Assembly (NCBI GenBank): GCA_046760905.1
Contig: JBHIFB010000009.1
Location: 1-43,768, forward strand
Reading direction: 5' to 3'
DNA from: JBHIFB01 sp046760905
Lineage (GTDB): Bacteria; Gemmatimonadota; CAZMKB01
Length of the DNA stretch: 43,768 bases
The notes under the pieces were generated by a model that saw only the letters and a program-made list of their open reading frames with translations, had not been told where the DNA came from and ran no database searches. A program made the translations under genes and the position numbers. Numbering within the stretch: position 1 is the first letter of the stretch; the number at the start of each line of letters is the position of its first letter. Of this stretch, positions 7,842-15,000 are shown in pieces.

Positions 7842-9629
7842 CTAAGGGCCTTTCATGCGCTGGGAGGCAACTACCACGGGTTCGTTGCCCAGCGCGTTGT
7901 AATAACGGCCGAAGGTCCTGGCCTCTTCGGTGTCTTTACTCATCAGGTTCTGTGCCCACCTGTGACCGATTGATTGATATAGCAATTCCACCGCTACGGT
8001 GAACGGCCCTTGCCCACCTTCTACCGGGATGCGATATGTCACCTTGTCCTGTCCGCCAACGAAATCGTCATCCGTGGCCGCTTGACCCGTAACTGCTATG
8101 AGATCTGATACCGCGGTCTTATCAAAGCCTTCAGGCAGTAATCGATTGTCCTTGATGAACCCCGAGGCGCGCATCTGAAGCGTGGTCACCTGACCGGTCT
8201 TGGTTTTCATCACGCTCTCGTAAACCTGCACCTGGTCAGCGGTGGTGATCACATCGTAATGCGGCTCATAGGCCTGGGGCTCTGAGTCGTTATCGTTGTC
8301 TGCAATTCGGCCTTTGGGCTCGAATTCGCCCGATTCGAAGATCACCTGACCGGTTGTTGCATCGGTCACCGTAACGTGCAGCCACGCCCGCCGCGAAGGG
8401 AAAGAGGTGGGAAACTTGTGACCGGTCCGCACCTCTGTGATGACATCAAAAATGAACTCATCACCATCCTGCGTAGGTTCTGAAACTGTCAGGGCAGCCG
8501 TCTCTTTTGTTAATTTCTCCACGGTGCGGGAAATCAAGGCTTCAAAGTGTTTGGATTCCGCCTCCACCCCCACCTCATCGCCAAAGACCTTCAGCAGGTT
8601 GAGCATGAACACGTTTCCGCCCGCAAACACATGCAGCGAAATGGGTTCATACTTTTGGTCGGGCATAACGTTGGAAAGCGGTGCCTCCTTTTGAATCTTA
8701 GGCATGTGACAATCCTGGCAAGAAACGCCCTCGGTGCTGTATCGCGAGGCCAGCCATTCGCTGTATGGCTTTTGTTCCGGAAAGACATCTCCACCCTGAC
8801 TCAGGGTTCCTTCCTCGGTTATGTAATTGATGTGCAGTTCGTGGCAGTTAGCGCATAAGGCCGATTGGCTGATGTGTTCACTTTGAAGCGTAACGTAGCC
8901 AGAACCGCCTTTCATCAAAGCCTTTCCTCTTTCAGTGATCGAAAAAGGCCCATAAATGATGCGTTCCCCCATTGGCGCAGTAAGGTCTATTGCCAGAGAG
9001 CCGCTGTGGCGAAATTTCGACCCTACACTTGCCGGAATCTGGTGGCACACAGTGCAGGAAACACCATCGCCGGCCATAGCGTTCAGGGGATGGCCCGGGT
9101 CCAGATATCCCCCTTCGCCGAATATCAAGCTCTTGTTACCCCTGGCCGCATCGTTGAAATGGGCCATTGGCATGTGACATATGGAACACTTGTTTTCGAT
9201 TTCGGCCGCGAAATCAGGCGATTCGACCAATTCCAGCCTCACGCTTGCAAGGTAATAAGGATCTCGGGCTGAATTGGCCATAATTGACGCACGCCAGAAT
9301 TCTGCCGGGGAGACCTCGGTGCCGTCACTCGTTGTGAGGTTCATGTGGCAGGCGTTGCACATTCCCGCCGTAGTGAACAAATCGTTTTTCGCAGCACTCA
9401 GCGAAAGCCCACCCTGAACTCCGACCGTAGCCATCGAGGCGGGGGAAAGCGCAGTAGCCGTCTCTGTCAGTGATGTGCTTGAGGCGGCTTCGGCCACCGA
9501 TAGTGTATCGAAGCCACATGCGGCCAAAGCCCAGGCCAGCCCTAATACGAACCAAACGTGGCATTTCCGCCGAGAGGCAAGGTTTCTGTTAATACTGCGC
9601 CTACCCGTTAGATGTGTGAGAAGAATCAC
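7842..9629 (-). CDS. Five-heme c-type cytochrome, probable exported lipoprotein
   Basis: This 595-residue protein has five CxxCH heme sites: CNACH, CSICH, CTVCH, CANCH and CQDCH, all in the N-terminal half. The C-terminal half (from RTGHKFPTSFPSRRAWL on) is a beta-rich domain with no heme motif, an arrangement seen in multiheme cytochromes of Geobacter-like and FCB bacteria. The N-terminus has basic residues, a hydrophobic stretch and LAAC (Cys38), a plausible lipobox, so it may be anchored in a membrane and face the periplasm or outside. The likely role is electron transfer in respiration; the partner is unknown. Translation begins at GTG with a weak ribosome site. A good promoter lies about 140 nt upstream. 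Confidence 0.85.
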   Translation of the reverse strand: MILLTHLTGRRSINRNLASRRKCHVWFVLGLAWALAACGFDTLSVAEAASSTSLTETATALSPASMATVGVQGGLSLSAAKNDLFTTAGMCNACHMNLTTSDGTEVSPAEFWRASIMANSARDPYYLASVRLELVESPDFAAEIENKCSICHMPMAHFNDAARGNKSLIFGEGGYLDPGHPLNAMAGDGVSCTVCHQIPASVGSKFRHSGSLAIDLTAPMGERIIYGPFSITERGKALMKGGSGYVTLQSEHISQSALCANCHELHINYITEEGTLSQGGDVFPEQKPYSEWLASRYSTEGVSCQDCHMPKIQKEAPLSNVMPDQKYEPISLHVFAGGNVFMLNLLKVFGDEVGVEAESKHFEALISRTVEKLTKETAALTVSEPTQDGDEFIFDVITEVRTGHKFPTSFPSRRAWLHVTVTDATTGQVIFESGEFEPKGRIADNDNDSEPQAYEPHYDVITTADQVQVYESVMKTKTGQVTTLQMRASGFIKDNRLLPEGFDKTAVSDLIAVTGQAATDDDFVGGQDKVTYRIPVEGGQGPFTVAVELLYQSIGHRWAQNLMSKDTEEARTFGRYYNALGNEPVVVASQRMKGP

Positions 9630-9769
9630 TGAAAAACCCCGAAGATTTCAAGGATCATCCACTCTCAATGGAATGCCCCTTGTATCGTTCCAATCCATTA
9701 ATATGCAGTGGACTCCCCTTCCGATTCGGTTCAATACGTGGGTATGGATCCCGGCCAAATTTACAAATG

Positions 9770-9798
9770 ATAATACCGCCTCCTGTGACTCGTGTCAA
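9770..9798 (-). promoter_or_regulatory. Sigma70-type promoter for the five-heme cytochrome
   Basis: On the minus strand TTGACA (9798-9793) and TATTAT (9775-9770) are exactly 17 nt apart, close to consensus. The leader to the GTG at 9629 is about 135 nt. The 9630-9769 stretch shows no gene. Confidence 0.65.
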
Positions 9799-9926
9799 GC
9801 TCCCAATGGGCTGTTTTCACGGGGGATCCGAATCGCCATCGGTTTCCTTATGGCCGGATCACAACCGTTTGTACCCTGTTTTCAGGGGATTATCCAGTTA
9901 TCTCAGATCTGGGCCATACGTCATCC

Positions 9927-9956
9927 TTGAAATTCATTCTTCATTTGTTGTAATAT
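9927..9956 (+). promoter_or_regulatory. Promoter for the leader ORF and symporter
   Basis: TTGAAA (9927-9932) and TAATAT (9951-9956) are 18 nt apart. The predicted start near 9963 puts the leader ORF (ATG 9993) about 30 nt into the message. It diverges from the cytochrome promoter. Confidence 0.5.
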
Positions 9957-9992
9957 TGAAATGTCTGTGATGAGGGGGAGGTAAGTCTACGG

Positions 9993-10094
9993 ATGAGCAA
10001 GGGCAAAGGACTCCGTGCCAAATTTCTGATCCTCGATGATGGTCAAATCGGCGGATTGTGTCAGTACGTACCGATTGCAATGGAGCACCGGTGA
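9993..10094 (+). CDS. 33-codon leader ORF coupled to the symporter
   Basis: A good ribosome site (GGGGGAGG, 11 nt spacing) precedes an ATG at 9993. The 33-residue product begins MSKGKGLRAKFLILDD and ends ...MEHR. Its TGA (10092-10094) overlaps the symporter ATG (10094-10096) as TGATG, the usual sign of translational coupling. No family is recognised. It could be a short protein or a regulatory leader that controls entry of ribosomes to the transporter. If a GTG at 10058 were the real transporter start, this ORF would be accidental. Confidence 0.4.
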   Translation: MSKGKGLRAKFLILDDGQIGGLCQYVPIAMEHR

Positions 10095-11740
10095 TGGTTG
10101 AAGGAAAAGCAAATCTGCCTCCTGCAGAAACACCGCCTGAAACTGGAAGTGAGAGCCACTCGCGTCTTCTGAAGGGTATCATAGCTGCCATCGTGCTTGG
10201 AATCGTAATCGGCGGCTGGCTGCCGGATCTGGCAGTGAAGTTCTCGATCCTCGGTGAGGCGTTTCTGAATTCCCTCATGATGATCGTCGTCCCTCTGGTC
10301 ATGCTCTCGATGATCGTTGGTATCACGGGGCTCGGGGACATCCGAAACCTCGGCTCAATAGGATGGCGCACTGTACTATACTATCTAATGACCACAGGTA
10401 TAGCGGTACTGATCGGGATCATTGCCGTTAATATCATCCGTCCCGGTAAGGGCATATCTCCAGGAGAGGAGCATCCGGAGTATGGTTACAGCATCGGCGG
10501 TGAGGAGGGTCACACAGTGACATTGTTGAATGAGAAGTGGGATAGGACTGCTTATCACGAAAAGTACGTCCTCATTCTGATGGATCAGGACGTCCAGGGC
10601 GCAGTTGAATCAGTCTCGGAGAATTCCGCCACCGTGAGGTTCTGGCAAAGTGGCGAGCCCGGGGATGTGTTCTACGTCACGACGGATGACGGCACGCGCC
10701 GGCCGGTTCAAGAGATCGACGGCCGGCTCGTCATCGCTGAGCCGGAGGTGTCCACATCTGGAACCGGTGTGAAGATTACTCTTCCAGCCGCCTCGGGGTT
10801 TTATAGCAGGGAGAGGGGGGATGTGGGCAGTACCCTGAAAGAGGTCCTGGTCGGAAACGAGGAGAAAGGTCGGCAAGGGCTCATTCCGCGCAATATATTT
10901 GATGCCATGGTTCGCATGGAGATGCTCCCACTGATAGTCTTCTCCCTGCTTTTGGGCGCAACGCTTTCGGTCCTGGGTGAACGGGTTCGCACTACCATAA
11001 ATGTCATCTCCACACTCAACGATGCCGTGATGCAGCTCGTCCACTGGATAATGATCGTTGCACCCGTTGGCATCTTCGGACTTATCGCGGCCCGGATCGG
11101 CCGTGCCGGCGGTTTCAGCGGCTTCATGCCAGAACTGCTTGCGCTTGGCAAATACAGCTTCACGGTTCTGTCGGGTCTTTCCATCCACGGGTTTATTATA
11201 CTGCCAATCATACTGAAGTTACTCGGCCGCAGGAGCCCAGGAACCTATGTGCGGGGCGTTGGGCCGGCACTTCTGAATGCCTTCTCCACCGCCTCCAGCT
11301 CCGCCACCCTGCCATTGACCATGCAGGGTGTCAGAGAGGAAAACGGCATATCCAACCGAACGGCGAGCTTCGTCCTCCCTCTGGGAGCAACTATAAACAT
11401 GGACGGAACGGCTCTCTATGAGTCAGTCGCAGCGATATTTATCGCCCAGGTATACGGGATCCACCTTGGCCCGGCCCTTCAGGTCGTGATCTTCTTCACG
11501 GCCACACTGGCGGCGATCGGAGCAGCCGGAATCCCGGAAGCCGGGCTGGTCACGATGGTGATCGTGCTTAAGGCGGTCGGCCTTCCGATCGAAGGCATCG
11601 GGCTGCTTCTAGCCATCGACTGGCTACTGGATCGCTTCCGTACAACTGTCAATGTCTGGGGTGACAGCGTCGGCGCTGGCGTCATCGAGACGTTGGAATC
11701 TCGTAGCGAGAACGGAGGCGAAGCCCCCCTGGTAGCCTGA
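10094..11740 (+). CDS. Dicarboxylate/amino acid:cation symporter (DAACS, glutamate-transporter fold)
   Basis: This 548-residue inner-membrane protein carries the family's key elements: the serine-rich hairpin STASSSATLP, the cation-binding NMDGTALYE motif, and TM8 DRFRTTVNVWGDSVGAG. The Arg three residues after the Asp in TM8 is the one that binds the side-chain carboxylate in acidic amino acid carriers, so aspartate, glutamate or a dicarboxylate is the likely substrate, taken up with Na+ or H+. The unusual part is the loop between TM3 and TM4 (about residues 117-262), some 100 residues longer than in GltPh and beta-rich. In eukaryotic EAATs the long loop lies at the same place. I chose the ATG at 10094 because TGGAG lies 8 nt before it; an in-frame GTG at 10058 is possible. 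Confidence 0.9.
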   Translation: MVEGKANLPPAETPPETGSESHSRLLKGIIAAIVLGIVIGGWLPDLAVKFSILGEAFLNSLMMIVVPLVMLSMIVGITGLGDIRNLGSIGWRTVLYYLMTTGIAVLIGIIAVNIIRPGKGISPGEEHPEYGYSIGGEEGHTVTLLNEKWDRTAYHEKYVLILMDQDVQGAVESVSENSATVRFWQSGEPGDVFYVTTDDGTRRPVQEIDGRLVIAEPEVSTSGTGVKITLPAASGFYSRERGDVGSTLKEVLVGNEEKGRQGLIPRNIFDAMVRMEMLPLIVFSLLLGATLSVLGERVRTTINVISTLNDAVMQLVHWIMIVAPVGIFGLIAARIGRAGGFSGFMPELLALGKYSFTVLSGLSIHGFIILPIILKLLGRRSPGTYVRGVGPALLNAFSTASSSATLPLTMQGVREENGISNRTASFVLPLGATINMDGTALYESVAAIFIAQVYGIHLGPALQVVIFFTATLAAIGAAGIPEAGLVTMVIVLKAVGLPIEGIGLLLAIDWLLDRFRTTVNVWGDSVGAGVIETLESRSENGGEAPLVA

Positions 11741-12048
11741 GCGAATATGCTCAATACAAGGAATGTGTGATGTGATGAAAATCACCGTTTGGAGAAAAGT
11801 CATAACTTTATTTTGTTTTAATTTCAATATATTACATAAATTATTTGAAGTAAATTGTTAAGATAATTCAGTTGATCATTCATATCCCCTTAGAGTTTCA
11901 TCTGATAAACTTGCAGTGAAATGTGAAAAATCCATATATTGAGCCGGGACGGGATGTGACGCGTTGAGAAATCAAATGCCAGGCGCCCCGGTTGGGATTA
12001 CGAGGAGGAGTGCTCTCAATACGTTCTCAGAATCCCGGAGAGACTCAC
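11741..12048 (+). other. Intergenic region before the LOG-like gene
   Basis: Strongly AT-rich up to about 11940, with no ORF, terminator hairpin or RNA gene that I can recognise. It carries the possible promoter at 11911-11940 and, near 12004, a GAGGAGGAG that has no suitable start codon in frame with the next gene at normal spacing. Confidence 0.5.
11911..11940 (+). promoter_or_regulatory. Possible promoter for the LOG-like gene
   Basis: TTGCAG (11911-11916) and TATATT (11935-11940) are 18 nt apart, in AT-rich DNA where chance matches are likely. The leader would be about 100 nt. Confidence 0.35.
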
Positions 12049-12534
12049 GTGAGAGGTGCTGAGAGAAGAGTGACAATAGGTGTAATAGGAGCATCACAGG
12101 CAACCCCCTCGGACATGGAGCTGGCGGTGGAAGTTGGACGGCTCATCGCACGGTCAGGAGCGACTCTCGTGTGCGGTGGGTTAGGGGGGGTCATGGAGGG
12201 ATGCGCGAAGGGGGCGCGCGAGGAGGGAGGCCTCACGGTGGGTATTCTTCCAGGCACCTCCACTCGCGACGCCAATGAGTACATCATGGTACCTATCGCA
12301 ACGGGCATGGGTGAGGCACGCAATGTTATAATAGTCAGATCTTCCGACTGCCTCATCGCTATCGGTGGGGGCTACGGAACCCTTTCCGAGATAGCAACCG
12401 CCATGAGACTCGGGGTGGATGTGATAGGTCTTGGGACCTGGAGAGTACAGGGTGTGGAACCTGACATTGTCCGGAGAGTCGGGACCGCCGGTGAAGCAGT
12501 GGAAAAAGCGATCGAGATAGCTCGAGCGAAATAA
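12049..12534 (+). CDS. TIGR00725 family protein (LOG/SLOG Rossmann fold)
   Basis: This 161-residue cytoplasmic protein shows the hallmarks of the LOG-like TIGR00725 family: an N-terminal IGVIGAS, VCGGLGGVMEG, ILPG, and the signature GGGYGTLSEI (PGGxGTxxE in true LOG enzymes). LOG proteins are nucleotide-monophosphate phosphoribohydrolases; SLOG relatives also sense nucleotides. The GTLSE glutamate is kept but the leading proline is replaced by glycine, so activity on the usual substrate is uncertain. I chose the GTG at 12049 (GGAG with 9 nt spacing); the frame is open further upstream but that part is not family-like. It appears to stand alone, 450 nt before the dcw promoter. Confidence 0.85.
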   Translation: MRGAERRVTIGVIGASQATPSDMELAVEVGRLIARSGATLVCGGLGGVMEGCAKGAREEGGLTVGILPGTSTRDANEYIMVPIATGMGEARNVIIVRSSDCLIAIGGGYGTLSEIATAMRLGVDVIGLGTWRVQGVEPDIVRRVGTAGEAVEKAIEIARAK

Positions 12535-12643
12535 AATCCCCCCAATTCCAATCGATTCAAAATATCCAACCTAAGTGGGCCATTTCTCAATTACGGTAAC
12601 TTATTTCCTCCCGAAACAGCACACAGCCGAGGGGGTTCGGGAT

Positions 12644-12769
12644 ATGGAGGCCAGACCCCCCGAGGGGTATCCGATTGAGGAAGAGACCATGCGGGAGCTT
12701 TTGAAAAAGGCCTTGAGGGCGCGATCCCCTGTGGAAGTGCTGCGTTTTTTTCCAGAAACGTTACCGTAA
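12644..12769 (+). CDS. Doubtful 41-residue small protein
   Basis: An ATG at 12644 preceded by GAGGGGG (about 7 nt spacing) opens a 41-residue ORF with an amphipathic helix-like centre (EEETMRELLKKALRARS). The frame is open back to 12575. No family is recognised; the ribosome site and helix make it a little better than chance. It lies directly upstream of the dcw promoter region. Confidence 0.3.
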   Translation: MEARPPEGYPIEEETMRELLKKALRARSPVEVLRFFPETLP

Positions 12770-12986
12770 TTATGAAACACAGCACCAAGCCTGATCCATC
12801 CTGAAAGCCAGATACCGCTTCAGAAAAGCACTTGCATTCGGGAAAAGATATCACACCACCGGGAATTTTACAGGAGGCGGGTTTTTTGCTGAGCGGCAGT
12901 AATGCCTGAAATTCACATATCCCCATCCGGTTTTAAAAAATTTTGAGGAAAATGTGAAAAAGTGGGTGAAAAACGGAAAAATTTCC

Positions 12987-13015
12987 TTGACAAAAAGCAA
13001 TGAAACTGATACAAT
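12987..13015 (+). promoter_or_regulatory. Main dcw promoter
   Basis: TTGACA (12987-12992) and TACAAT (13010-13015) are exactly 17 nt apart, near consensus. Transcription should start near 13022, at the left edge of the MraZ boxes, giving a leader of about 55 nt. The DNA between 12770 and 12986 shows no gene. Confidence 0.8.
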
Positions 13016-13023
13016 ATCATATC

Positions 13024-13053
13024 GGGGGAGATTGTGGGTGATTGTGGGAGATT
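13024..13053 (+). promoter_or_regulatory. MraZ operator: three 10-bp-phased boxes
   Basis: Three direct repeats follow each other without gaps: GGGGGAGATT (13024-13033), GTGGGTGATT (13034-13043) and GTGGGAGATT (13044-13053). Runs of TGGG-type boxes at 10-bp spacing upstream of mraZ are the known target of MraZ, which represses its own dcw operon. They cover the expected transcription start and early leader, so bound MraZ would block initiation. A further GTGGGTGA lies upstream of the -35 box at 12962-12969, 72 bp from the second box. Confidence 0.8.
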
Positions 13054-13077
13054 TTCAACCCAAATTCATATCCTTCC

Positions 13078-13536
13078 ATGCTCGGTTACAGCGGTCGATA
13101 TCTCTACAGCATAGACAATAAAGGAAGAATAAACCTTCCGTCTCGATTCCGCAAGATGACAGAGGGAAAAATTTTTGTAATCTCCAAGGGATTGGAAGAG
13201 TGTCTATTCGTCTTTCCCGAAGCAAGATGGGCACAGTACCTAAAGGGATTCATGCCGATGACCTTTGCGAAAAAGGCCGACCGTGATTTTTTCAGGCTGC
13301 TTTTCTCCAATACAGAGTACGTCAAGCTTGATGATCAGGGGAGATTGAAAATAAACGATGATCTCAGGGACTATGCGAAGCTCAAAAGGGAGGCGCTTAT
13401 CCTCGGTGTGATGGATCATATAGAGATGTGGAATCCCGAGTACTGGGAATCTTATCATAAGGGGATTGCAAAGTCCTATCCCCAGCTTGCAGAGGAAGCG
13501 CTGGGTCAGATAGATCTGTCAAAATACATCGAATAA
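13078..13536 (+). CDS. mraZ: MraZ, transcriptional regulator of the dcw operon
   Basis: This 152-residue protein has two tandem AbrB-like SpoVT domains, each with the DxKGR-type loop: DNKGRINLPSRFR near the N-terminus and DDQGRLKINDDLRDYA in the second half. MraZ forms a ring-shaped oligomer that binds phased repeats upstream of its own gene, which are visible here. The ATG at 13078 fits the family N-terminus (short lead, then GRY...S.D.KGR), although no clear ribosome site precedes it; the frame is open upstream to 13042, inside the operator. First gene of the cluster, 60 nt before the chosen rsmH start. Confidence 0.95.
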   Translation: MLGYSGRYLYSIDNKGRINLPSRFRKMTEGKIFVISKGLEECLFVFPEARWAQYLKGFMPMTFAKKADRDFFRLLFSNTEYVKLDDQGRLKINDDLRDYAKLKREALILGVMDHIEMWNPEYWESYHKGIAKSYPQLAEEALGQIDLSKYIE

Positions 13537-13596
13537 AAGATTATGTCGAATAGCCAGGATGGGCTCACCGCAGTAAGCTGTAAGTGGAGGGTCGAG

Positions 13597-14550
13597 GTGA
13601 GCAATAAAGAGTCCATGCGGAGCGTGCACATACCGGTTCTCCTCGAGGAATCGATGAAATACCTCGACCCTCGAAGTGGCGGGACCTACCTCGATGGGAC
13701 GGCTGGCGGCGGTGGTCATTCAAAAGCACTGCTTGAAAGGAGCGCTCCGCAAGGGAACCTCATCATGATTGATATTGATGAGGAGGCCCTGCGGTATTCG
13801 AGGGAGCGTCTAAGCGGATATTCTGACAGGGTAACTTTCTTACAGGGTAACTTCGCAGATCTGGCGCAGCTCGTAGGCAACCATGTCTTCTTCGATGGAA
13901 TACTAATCGACCTCGGACTCTCCTCCCTGCAGCTGGAATCGGCGAGAGGTTTTTCCTTCATGAAGGATGAGATCCTGGATATGAGAATGAACCGAAATGC
14001 CCGTCTGAGCGCTTCGGATCTTGTCAATCACCTGTCCCGGGATGAGCTGGCGGACATATTCTACAAATACGGCGAGGAGCGCAGGAGCAAGAGAATCGCA
14101 GATGAAATTGTGCGTCTGAGAGATAAAAGCGAAGTGAGAACTACCGCCGATCTTGCGAAGGCGGTAAGGAGGGCAGCCGATCCAAAGTATTCGGTGAAAT
14201 CGCTCGCCAGGGTTTTTCAGGCGATCAGGATCAGCGTGAACGATGAGATCACCTCCCTCGAAAGGGGTCTGCCGGTACTCCTCTCCCGTCTGAAACCCGG
14301 CGGGACTATTGTCGTCATCTCCTACCATTCTCTCGAGGATAGAATCGTGAAACGCTTCTTCCTCGAGGCCGAGGCTGATTGTGTGTGTCCGATCGGGCTC
14401 AAGAATCCGTGGTGTGGAGGTGGCTCAGAAGGTGAAAGACTTACCACAAAAGTGGTGCGGCCGACCGGTGAAGAAACACAGGCCAACCCGCGCGCGAGAA
14501 GCGCGCGGCTCAGAGCGTTCAAGAGGCCCGCAGAGGGGAGGGCCTCTTGA
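13597..14550 (+). CDS. rsmH: RsmH, 16S rRNA (cytosine-1402 N4)-methyltransferase
   Basis: A protein of 317 residues, the usual family length. It has the SAM-binding motif DGTAGGGGHSKALLE near the N-terminus, GILIDLGLSSLQLE, and the C-terminal VISYHSLEDRIVKRFF. It methylates C1402 of 16S rRNA in the ribosomal decoding centre and lies second in dcw clusters across bacteria. GTG at 13597 with GGAGG 6 nt upstream is the best start. An ATG at 13543 would add 18 residues with no family match and lacks a ribosome site. Its TGA overlaps the ftsL start. Confidence 0.95.
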   Translation: MSNKESMRSVHIPVLLEESMKYLDPRSGGTYLDGTAGGGGHSKALLERSAPQGNLIMIDIDEEALRYSRERLSGYSDRVTFLQGNFADLAQLVGNHVFFDGILIDLGLSSLQLESARGFSFMKDEILDMRMNRNARLSASDLVNHLSRDELADIFYKYGEERRSKRIADEIVRLRDKSEVRTTADLAKAVRRAADPKYSVKSLARVFQAIRISVNDEITSLERGLPVLLSRLKPGGTIVVISYHSLEDRIVKRFFLEAEADCVCPIGLKNPWCGGGSEGERLTTKVVRPTGEETQANPRARSARLRAFKRPAEGRAS

Positions 14551-14903
14551 ACCGCTATATTCGTCGCTACAGAGAGATACAGAAGAAGGGATTGAGCGAC
14601 ACGCGCAAAATAGTGAGGTTCGCTGTTCTCCTTTTCTTTCTTCTGGTCGCACTCACATTTTATTCAGTCTGGTCGAGGAGCTTCGTCATGCAGCTCGCGG
14701 GCGAGATGGAAGTTATAAGAGGCAGGATCCTGGAACTTTCTGCTGAAATCGACCTACTCCAAAAGAAAATAAATGCCCGGGCCTCGAGGGCTTCGATTGT
14801 GAAGCGGAGCAGGGAGACTCTGGGCATGGTCTTCCCAAGGCAGGATGATGTCTACTTCGTCGTCATCGACAGTAGCATGATAGACGAAGATAACAGGAGG
14901 TGA
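14547..14903 (+). CDS. ftsL: FtsL-like division protein
   Basis: This 118-residue bitopic protein has a basic cytoplasmic tail (about 1-24), one membrane span (about 25-45), a heptad-patterned coiled coil (about 50-85) and a short C-terminal end. It is recognised by position between rsmH and ftsI and by topology; FtsL sequences diverge too far for motif calls. FtsL joins the FtsQLB complex that activates FtsW-FtsI. The TTG start overlaps the rsmH stop as TTGA, with GGGAGG just upstream. No separate FtsB gene is seen in the cluster. Confidence 0.85.
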   Translation: MNRYIRRYREIQKKGLSDTRKIVRFAVLLFFLLVALTFYSVWSRSFVMQLAGEMEVIRGRILELSAEIDLLQKKINARASRASIVKRSRETLGMVFPRQDDVYFVVIDSSMIDEDNRR

Positions 14904-14914
14904 TCGGGTATGTG

Positions 14915-14938
14915 CCTTCCGGCCCAAGGCCGGCAAGG
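14915..14938 (+). other. GC-rich hairpin in the ftsL-ftsI gap
   Basis: CCTTCCGGCC (14915-14924), a CAA loop and GGCCGGCAAGG (14928-14938) form a strong stem with one bulge. There is no T-run, so it is unlikely to terminate. It lies inside a 16-codon ORF (ATG 14910 to TGA 14958-14960) that has AGGAGG upstream. This 97-nt gap is one of the few non-overlapping spaces in the cluster. Confidence 0.45.
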
Positions 14939-15000
14939 GATACGCAAGCAATACATCTGACAGGGTCCGGATCGAAGAATGATTGGGGAGGTAAGTCACT

